Shown here in pieces: positions 56,319 to 64,000 of a stretch of 64,000 nt of DNA. The number at the start of each line of letters is the position of its first letter. Position 1 is the stretch's first letter. The notes under the pieces are model-generated. The model saw nothing but the letters and a program-made list of their open reading frames with translations, made no database searches and was not told where the DNA came from. The translations under genes were made by a program, and so were the position numbers. Source of the DNA: Thelephora terrestris (taxonomy: Eukaryota; Basidiomycota; Agaricomycetes; Thelephorales; Thelephoraceae); contig WIUZ02000002.1 of assembly GCA_015956445.1 (NCBI GenBank), positions 992,001 through 1,056,000 of the forward strand, read 5' to 3'.

Positions 56319-57693
56319 ATGTCCCTCCCAAGCGTCGTCCTGTTTGCTGCTACATTCGCTTCAGCAGTATGGGCTCAGTTTCCCACCGCACAGTGTGGCC
56401 CAGGCTTTGACTGGGTGAGTGGCTACCTTTGGTCGTTTTCTTTTCCGACACTCGGATGTTACGGCTGAGCGTTTACGCGATTGTCCCGTTGTGCTCGGGT
56501 TTGTAGAATAAGAATTCCCTAGGCCAGGATCCGTGCACCGTTGGTTCCAAGTTGGGTGCGTTCTGTCGTGGTCTCGGTGAGTTCATCTGCTCCGAGTGTT
56601 ACTGTCACGCCGTTGATGAAAGGACGTCCGTGCACCGTCAGCGCAGTACTCTTTTCCGCCTCTCAATGCTTCCGAGTGGTACCTCCCCCCTGATACGAGT
56701 GTTTCTGGCGATGTGATGTGCGACTGTAACACTGTGGCGTACAGGTGCGAGGTTAAGAATCTCTTCATCACGATGCCGTGCCAATCCACCCCCCACTTCG
56801 TCATTTAGTCTTTCCATGGCCTGTATTTCATGTCAGAATGGCACGGTCTACTCGTAAGATCTTGAGTGACCGAGATCGCACGAGATTCATTGACCTTACC
56901 TTACCCCAGATGGCCGCAATGGATACCGCAATGCACCACCATCTCCATCACAGTGTGATTATCCCCCCTCGCCGCAACCGCCGTTAATCATCGCCGACGA
57001 TCTTTGGTTCAACTAGGTACCCGGCTGACGTCGCGCAAGGAACTGCCGTTCCACACTGGGCGTACGTCAATGTCACGGTAAGTTTTGTATCCACCTTCCG
57101 GAGCCCACCGCTATGCCAACACGGAAGGTCAAGTCTTTACCCGGGACGATATACAGCGATTCGGTTGCGATGAGCGTCGGACGTGAGGGTTGACCTTGGC
57201 TGGCCCCCCTTGTGCTCTGCTGATTAGTTTTTTTTTATTGGCCCAGGGGACCCCGAGGAGTTTCCCTCCACGAATACCAACACCACCGGGAGCTCGACTG
57301 ATCCCAAAAAGAATGTCGGGGCTATCGTCGGTGGTGAGCCTCGGCATCTTTGGTTTTAAATAACAACTGGATCTGAACTTCAACAGGCGTCTTTGGTTCT
57401 CTTATTCTGCTCGCAATTCTTGCAGTTGCGGCGTTTCTGTACAGGCGATACTGCAGACGGCAGCAGGCGGGCGACCCATACAAACAATCTCCGATGGCCC
57501 ACGAGCCTTCCACGATATCCGCTCCTCTCCTTCTATACGTGAGCCGTTTGTGTGGCGTGGGCCACGGAAACACATTTTCTTACATTCGTGTTCTTTTTAG
57601 GACCCCTCCGACCCATCGACGTTCCCTCAGAGTCCGTCCGACCCTGTTCGGTACAGCGCACACGGGGCGTATTCTGGCGTCCCGGAGATTTAA
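56319..57693 (+). CDS. Signal peptide, Cys-rich ectodomain, single-TM protein (TM copy 3)
   Basis: Ten exons 56319-56414, 56507-56576, 56642-56744, 56809-56853, 56910-56954, 57017-57077, 57128-57182, 57247-57333, 57387-57538 and 57601-57693, total 807 nt, 268 residues. Exons 1-7 have exactly the lengths of copies 1 and 2; the stalk exon is shorter (87 against 159-162 nt). The ectodomain keeps QDPCTVGSKLGAFC, GDVMCDCNTVAYS, MACISCQNGTVYS and PHWAYVNVT. The helix is GVFGSLILLAILAVAAFLY. This is an older paralogue, well diverged from copies 1 and 2, so the three-gene array formed in at least two steps. Confidence 0.88.
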
Positions 57694-58937
57694 CTTCCAC
57701 ACGGCTCTCCCGATTGATTTTTATTTTATTTTATGCACCCTCACCCTATCTGGTTGTACCACTAGTACATACACCATCTTCGGGGCGATCGGCGTCGATC
57801 CCCCCCCCCCCCCTTCACTACTCATGGATGCCAGAAACTTGTGTCACGATTCCGCCTCGGTGTGAGAAGTAGACATTCCGGATCCGGTTTGTTCGTGGTT
57901 AAAAACAGTGAAACCCCGCGCCCCGTGAGAGCTCATAGGATCGTCAGGTTGGGCACAACAGGCACCCTCCCTCTTTTGACCTGTCGATATCTCAACAGGA
58001 TCTAGCAGGATGCGACCAACACCCTTGGAAAACACGATGGAAGTGATAAAACTGGGGTGAGGGAACATTGTGCTTGCGTGAGTTGCCAGGGTCAGAGGTC
58101 TCGTGAATCGTGGCTTGTAGTTGCTGCACAGAGAGTAAAGAAATCACGCGTTTCCTGTCTAGTCCAGGGGCTGTATCGGATGCATGAACACTTACTGTAA
58201 CGGTCAGAAGGGTGGGATTCGTACACACACCAGACACATTCTAGTAGTGCGGAGCAGCACCCGAGGCGGCTGGAGAAGATGTGGTCTCAAGTACGAAAAC
58301 GCTAGAGCGAAGTCCGGGAGCCGCACCCCGACGAAACTCTGCTTGAGTTCAAGCTAGCCCAATCGTGGGTCTGGGATGAAAATCCATTTCCTTGACAAGG
58401 GCAACCCCGCGTCGCACGCCTAAAGGGTAGGAACAACTCCCCAGGTTTTCCTCGAAGCGAGGTGCCAATGGGTGAGGAAGTCGACGCTTCCCGCGTCTGG
58501 CCAACTGCAGAAAAAGCCGCGGGGAAAGGGCCCCCGAAGGGCCGAACGTGATGTGGCACGAGGGTGAAAAGCCAAAAGTCAATCGACCGCGATCGGGTAT
58601 ATCTCATCCTGGCCATCTGGAGAATTCGAAGTTCCATTACGGTGCCTTGAGGCGCCTGAGCGATCTGCAGCAACGTTGCAGACGACAGCTGACGACAGCA
58701 AGCACAAATTCGACTTTCCCCCTCCAAATCGTGAACAATGGCGTCCATTCTTTTGATACCCATTCATGCGGTATTCGCTCTCCACTGGGACAGGACCCAC
58801 AACACTTCTTAAGGTTTGTCGCGGCATTTCCCCATGCATCAAGTGTGGCTGGGCTGACGAGTCCCTTATAAATACGGCGAAAGGGAGCTGAAAGCGGTGG
58901 TATCTGCTTAGACCGTCCCCATCTGCCACACCCATCT
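57694..58937. other. Intergenic region with no recognised gene
   Basis: Overlapping frames of up to about 150 codons at 58302-58763 (minus) and 107 codons at 58548-58871 (plus) show no known motif. A C-tract lies at about 57800-57812. The final 100 bp is the promoter side of the coiled-coil gene. Confidence 0.4.
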
Positions 58938-60214
58938 ATGTCCTCTCTGAATACTCACACTGGCAACGACCGCCCGTCAGCGACTCCTATCACCAGGACG
59001 TCATCTTCCGCTACGGCAGTCTCTCTCTCCGTCAAAAATGGTTTCGGTGAACTCGTGGAAAAGCTTGCCACGGTGTAAGTCCGCCACACAAGCTCTCTGC
59101 CAAGTCACGGTCTGATGAGACTTTGACAGCAACGGCGATATAGAGAAACTCGATTCGGAAGAGAAAGGACAGGTCCTGGACATTGTAAACCCCGTATTGC
59201 TCATACGATGTGTGGCGGTCTCTAATTCTGTGTTCATTCGGCAGGGAGAGTTACGTCAAGACATTTCAACGCTGCAAGCCGAGGTCGAGCACACCAAACT
59301 CGCGCAGAACAACAGGATCGACGAAATTCTGGATGAAGTAAAGAACGACACGAAGGACGAAATCGCGAAGAGGTTGGAGTGAGTCGCGATAGTGCGCCAC
59401 TGAACTCATCTCGGTTTCTGACACTCGCACGTTTCGTGGTACAGGGGAGATATCGGTGCTATTATCACCGAATCCGTGGCCGAGCAGGTCAAGCAACAGG
59501 TCGAAACCTGGGCTCGCAAGTTCGACGCTCCAAAGTTTGTCGCCAAGCTGGAACGTGGGCTAGAGAGAAACAACGGTCTACTCGAAAGAGGGATAACTCA
59601 ACTCGAAAATTCGTGAGTTGTTCTCCTCGCTTGCGCGACTACGCGGCCCCTTTCCGACCGCAATTCTCCTCCCACAGGCGGTCCCGCCACGCCAACTCAA
59701 CCTTCGATATCTATGATGATTTCACCATGCCCCTGGGACCCATCAAGCGCAAGGACGGGGGTGTCAGCGACCTCTTCCCGGGATCGCTTCGCGACTTATT
59801 CTCGTACGACGGTGGGTGACGCTTGTCACACCATCTGGCTGAACAAGTCATGCTGATGATCCCCAAGCCATAACTCTTCGTCAGCTGCTTGAAGAATATC
59901 ACCTTCATCCCCTCAGGGAACCCGCCGATAACCTGAACAGGTTCTTGATTTTCATCGGTAAGCTTCTACCTGCTCGGCACACAGCTCAAGTGGTCACGTG
60001 TGGAGGCTGATTTAGGTTCTCGCTCTCTCATCCAGGGATAACCGCTTCTATACCTGACCAACTCCTCGAATCCTTCGAGGAGGATCAGCTTCCATCGTAC
60101 CCATCAGGGACCATCCCTGGTTTCCTCCAAGAGCCTGAGCGGAAGCCCACTCGTCGACGCTCGTCTGCGTCTTCCCAGGGTTATAACACTTTCTTTGGAG
60201 GCCTTTTCGGTTGA
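58938..60214 (+). CDS. Coiled-coil protein of unknown function
   Basis: Seven exons 58938-59074, 59130-59184, 59245-59378, 59445-59612, 59678-59811, 59868-59957 and 60036-60214 total 897 nt, 298 residues. After a Ser/Thr-rich N-terminus comes a long helical stretch likely to form a coiled coil (LRQDISTLQAEVEHTKLAQN, IDEILDEVKNDTKDEIAKRLE, VAEQVKQQVETWARKF, LERGLERNNGLLERGITQLE), then a globular end with LFPGSLRDLFSYD, TLRQLLEEYHLHPL and NLNRFLIFIGITASIPDQL, and a Ser/Arg-rich tail. I recognise it as a recurrent basidiomycete hypothetical type but no function. The frame is intact across all junctions. Confidence 0.85.
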
Positions 60215-61267
60215 GCATCCTGTGCTAACTTGTTTGTGTATTTCTTGTGTCCGCCGTGTGGCGTGTATTGGCTATCTGTATCCGGATGTACCAACTTTTT
60301 TGTACCGACTGTCTGCCCTGGGCGACGTGACTTTATTTCATAACTATTTCTCCACCCCCATTAACTACGCCATCACACTACGACCCCAGCTCCGAAGACT
60401 CACGCTCACTTCGCGCACTCTTTCGAAGGTCGCATCCCAAGGTAGCGGTTTATCGGCCGAACCTTACGTCTACACTTCGACGGGAGAGAATTCAGATTGA
60501 CAGTCGTTTGTCAGGTTACTGGCTGTATAAAGTTGGTGTCTCAACACACGGCCCTCGACTTGAAGGGTCTCCGATTCAACAGTGAACATAGCGATTAGAG
60601 GAGAGCCTTTCAGGCGTGGTCAACATTTGCAAGAAACCCAATGAAAGCATAAACGACCCTTGTGTGCATTCACTCATTGGCGTCATCAAACCGGCAAGAC
60701 GAGCGACCGTGGGAATTATCTCGGGAACTATCCGCGGACGTTCGGACTTTGGGTTTCGCCCTTGCGAAGGGGCTCATCAGAGGGCTTACCCGCTGCCCTA
60801 ACCCGTCCTCGAGATCTTTATGTACTACCCATTTTTGGATGTATCCTAGTGGATTCCACGCAGCGCCTATCTGTCAGCGCGTTGATGCGTTTGACCACAG
60901 GAGATGGGTGCAGTGTGGGGGGTCAGACTCAATCAGGTGGGGCGCTCCCTGCCTCGGCACCTTCTTGACATTGGACCATGTAGGCGTAGCTGACAGTGAC
61001 GCAACCTACACAGCCGACTGAATGCCTGCCATAGACAGGACTTTTCATACAAAGATCTGTCGATCCAATCTACCCCACACTTCATTCAGTCGGCCTTCTC
61101 CGAAGATAAGGTCGAAAAACAACAAAGTGCTGTGTCTTGGGTGAGATTGGAACCGAAGACGTTGATCCAACACGCCGAGTCTATGAGCCCAGAGTAACCG
61201 TTATGCGGGCGTCGTTGGTGTTACAGAACAAAAGACGGAGTATGGACATCGAACGCGATCTGATGGT
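60215..61267. other. Convergent 3' flanks, no gene seen
   Basis: Frames such as 60660-61021 overlap in several phases and have no motif. Nothing else supported. Confidence 0.4.
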
Positions 61268-63159
61268 CTAAAGTATCAGTCCTGGGCTTCGAGGCCATTT
61301 ACGATCAAGAGGTGTCCTGCAATTCAAACGGTTATCGATGTGATGTCCCTCGTCAGCTCTTCGAATCGAATATCGACCCACCATTTCCTGTGTCACCGGA
61401 GCAACCTTCTTGTGAAGAAAACGCTCAACGCGTTCCTAAGACGAGCAACATGAACAAAAGTGTTACAAACCCGCCTTCCATCTTCCACCTCGTCGACAAA
61501 GGGAGCAGGACTCACAAGTAAAGAGGAAGAAGTCTCGTGCCTCTCGGACAAGTTTAGCTCGTTCAAGAAGCTCATCAAGTCCGTGGGCTCTTGGGCCTTC
61601 CCGCACATCAGTGCCAAACGCTCGAGGGGACTCCAGTCGAGAGAGCCTATGATTCGAGCCAACGACGGAAAAATCGCAGAAATTGCCATCGAGACCAGTG
61701 CGAATTCGCAGTCATCAAGTGGTACAACCTGATTCCCCGCAACCAAAACGTCGAGAGCACATTTCGGCCTCCGGTGCAGATCGTGCGAACGAACGTAGTC
61801 CACCATGGCCATCACGTCCGCCGCTATGTTCGCCGTGCCGAAGTGGACGCTCAGTATTCTCAAGTTCGCGCAATGGATGGAGAGGAGGAAGAGGGAGAGG
61901 ATCGTTGTGGGGCAGGTGTTGGCACCGCATGGGGCTTCACCCAACCTGAGAACTTCCAGCTTCGGCAGCGCTATCGCAAGGTGCTCCAAATCTTGGTCCG
62001 AAAACCTCGACGCGCACCCGGGACCCGAAGGCGTCATGCACCGCATGCGGAGGGTGATCTCTACGAGGTTGGCCAATGGGAGGACTCTGGAGAGCAGGGT
62101 CGAGTCGATGGCAAGAGTGGAGTGGTCATGTACGAGGTGCGAAAGATTGTTCCCTACCACGGTCCACGGGGTGGAACGATTCTCTCTGGCATCAAACAGA
62201 GAGAGCCACCCCAGAGACTCGTGGCCTCTTAATTGGAGTGACTTGAGTGAAGGAAAGACGGAAGCAGGACCACCGGGAATTCCGTTGTGAGCCAGAGCGG
62301 TGACCTTTGGAGGCTTTTGTTTGGTCGTCCATTCGCGCAGGTTGGGAAGGTTCGTCAAGTGAGTAACAGCTTCAGTCGACAAAACCAAATTGGAGTGGAA
62401 CTCCCGAAGAGACTCCCCACACCCCAAGATGAATGCGGAAATCTCTTCTGTTAGGCCGATTTCCTTAGTGAGGGTGGATTCTTCTCCGATACCCAGGTAG
62501 ATGGTAAGGAACTGGAGGGAAGATGGGAACATCTTGATAGCTGAACGCATCACAGACACCACCTCGGTGGGGACCGTGCCCGTCGACCGATTGACCGACC
62601 TGGACAGTGAGCCGAACGGATCCGTTCTGATGTCGATCCTCGTTAAATGCGATGAGAGAAAGGTGGTGATGAACGAGAAGTTGAACCTGTTGAGCCACCA
62701 GTTCAACTCCCGCAATGTGAAGCGTAGGAAGGGCGGGGCGTTGCTCGACGTGGGAGCGAAGAGACTGGTGATGTCCTCCGGGAAGCCCCACACGCTCACC
62801 ACAAGTCGGCGAATCCACGAGGCGTATCGCTTTAGCCTGTCCAACTCCCACATATTAAGTGGCCTTGTTAACATCTACCAGGGTTGGATTGATAATTGAA
62901 GGTAGGATCTCCAGCGGAACAGATCGCTCACAATCGCCTCAACTCGGTGCTGGGTGGTAAGACGCCAGGCGTCCTCTGACAATACATGCGTGATGAGGGA
63001 TCTTATTGAGTCCTGGGTCTCCCATAATGCACTGAGAGCTGGAACTTCGAGAGCCCGGCAGGTCTGAGCGAGAGCGGCTGCGCTTCGTGGGCTGATCGCA
63101 ACGAGATGAGTGGCGATCAGCGTAGCGAGTTCATCGACACAAAAAACTCGGGCGGCCAT
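61268..63159 (-). CDS. F-box protein with leucine-rich C-terminal region
   Basis: Exons right to left: 62932-63159, 61516-62874 and 61268-61435, total 1755 nt, 584 residues. The N-terminus (VDELATLIATHLVAISPRSAAALAQTCRALEVPALSALWETQDS) is an F-box-like domain followed by LTRPLNMWELDRLKRYASWIRRL, the usual next block of this family. LRR-like segments follow: LTRIDIRTDPFG, FPSSLQFLTIYLG, LPNLREWTT, FPSLKSLQLRGHES, LANLVEITLRMR, LPKLEVLRLGEAP and CANLRILSVHFG. A TAG between the first two exons looks like a nonsense codon, but it is the last triplet of a 57-nt GTGAGC...TAG intron. The last intron (61436-61515) leads to an ERVERFLHKKVAPVTQ end shared with the paralogue at 63547. Substrate adaptor role inferred. 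Confidence 0.86.
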
Positions 63160-63546
63160 GGTAGTGGTGGCGGTGGTAGGTCAAGTGAGACGATCTCGTC
63201 GGATATAACACAGTGATTGCCAGTGATCGCGGGAATCGATTACTCTTTCCAGCAAGATGATCGAGTCCTGCCATCCTTTTCCCGGTGGGGAAATATTACC
63301 TCGGGTTGGCGGGACATGCTTATTAGAATCTCAGCAAATTCAAATTCGTTCTCAGTCCCACGTGCGCAAACCAAAGCAATAATCGACAGCGAGTTGTCAA
63401 ATGTCCACCCAACAAACAAAACGAAGTAGGCTGTGATCAGTCAACTTTTGACCGAACGAAAATCAAGACGCCTCCCTATCGGTTATGAGGATGTTCGTCA
63501 ATAATTATCGATAGACCCCCTCCTCAACTCTTCAACAATTCGAATA
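63160..63546. other. Spacer between two tandem F-box paralogues
   Basis: Holds the promoter of the gene on its left and the 3' flank of the one on its right, both on the minus strand. No gene seen. Confidence 0.4.
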
Positions 63547-64000
63547 TCAACCTACCACCCCCTGCGTTGCCGGGGTCAGCTTCTCCTGTAGAAAACGCTC
63601 GACGCGTTCCTAAAAAACGAGAGATTTGAATAAGAATGCTCACAAGCCCACTCTCCAATCCGTCGCCAGAAAATGAGCAGAAAACTCACACGTAAAGAGA
63701 GGGAACCCTTGTGCTCCCCAGACGACTCGGACACCCTCAGTTCGTTCAAAAACTCCATCACGTCCATGGTCTCCTGAACCCTCCGACAAGCCACCATCAT
63801 ATCCGCCAGCCGGGCCCAATCGAAAGGACCCATGAATAACGTCAACGACGGAAAGATCGTATAAATCCCGATCGAGAGCAGCGCAAACTCGTAGTCTTCG
63901 GACGAGAATTTCAGAGCTCCCGTATAAAACTTGGTGAGGGCACATCGAGGCTTGCGGTGCAGATCGTGCGAGTACGCGTAGTCCACCATGGCCAGCACGT
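63547..64000 (-). CDS. F-box/LRR paralogue, C-terminal part (cut by window edge)
   Basis: Last two exons 63690-64000 (continues past the edge) and 63547-63609. They match the end of the previous gene: MLAMVDYAYSHDLHRKPRCAL against MAMVDYVRSHDLHRRPKCAL, FALLSIGIYTIFPSL against FALVSMAISAIFPSL, FLNELRVSESSG against FLNELNLSERHE, and ERVERFLQEKLTPATQG. The final intron lies at the same codon. This is a tandem duplicate; the F-box itself would be beyond the window. Confidence 0.85.

Noticed and set aside
62875-62877. In-frame TAG in the F-box gene 61268-63159, at first read as a nonsense mutation
   Set aside because: It is the last triplet of a 57-nt intron with a GTGAGC donor and TAG acceptor; removing it joins two family-typical blocks in frame.
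1-64000. tRNA or rRNA genes, CRISPR arrays, LTR or virus-like elements
   Set aside because: No cloverleaf with recognisable A and B boxes, no regularly spaced repeats, and no reverse transcriptase, integrase, capsid or polymerase motifs were seen by eye; a covariance-model and profile search would be needed to exclude them fully.

Overview
This window looks like nuclear DNA of a mushroom-forming basidiomycete (Agaricomycetes). The evidence is many 45-80 bp GT-AG introns, a NB-ARC/TPR STAND gene, several divergent F-box genes, Plavaka-type transposases with DUF6532-like neighbours, and an orphan seven-helix membrane protein of a type common in that class. I see no virus-like or LTR element, no CRISPR array and no RNA gene I can support.

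Layout. 1-1.4 kb: 3' end of a Plavaka transposase. 1.7-4.3 kb: STAND (NB-ARC + TPR) gene. 5.2-7.0 kb: decayed MFS transporter. 7.2-8.5 kb: an intact gene for only the N-terminal arm of cullin-1. 9-16.4 kb: a second Plavaka element, made of a transposase (minus) and a divergent DUF6532-like gene (plus); each is split by a CACTG-ended foldback MITE (12101-12601 and 14369-15093). 17.0-23.6 kb: two more cullin-1 N-terminal copies, a remnant and one cut by a 1.42 kb terminal-inverted-repeat element carrying a piece of ATP-citrate lyase, with an F-box gene between them. 23.8-25.1 kb: seven-helix membrane protein. 25.9-33.2 kb: two F-box genes around about 4.3 kb with nothing recognisable. 33.6-37.4 kb: the conserved spliceosomal gene SART1/SNU66, head to head with a Gln/Met/Pro-rich gene.

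37.2-57.7 kb is a mosaic of duplications. Three secreted RNase T1-family genes (A, B, C) share flanks. A third Plavaka element (transposase plus divergent partner) sits between a duplicated 3' end of the Gln-rich gene and RNase C. A roughly 3 kb unit carrying a signal peptide/Cys-rich/single-TM protein gene is duplicated in tandem, and a third, older paralogue follows. 58.9-60.2 kb: a coiled-coil protein gene. 61.3-64 kb: two tandem F-box paralogues, the last cut by the window edge.

Two themes stand out. First, CUL1 N-terminal-only genes, which would keep the Skp1-binding part and lack the RING-binding part, lie among five F-box genes; they could be SCF competitors, which is inference. Second, in both Plavaka elements seen beyond the 3' end the transposase is paired with a divergent DUF6532-like gene, suggesting a two-gene transposon. 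Gene models were built by hand from splice consensus, frame continuity and family resemblance; no database search was run.
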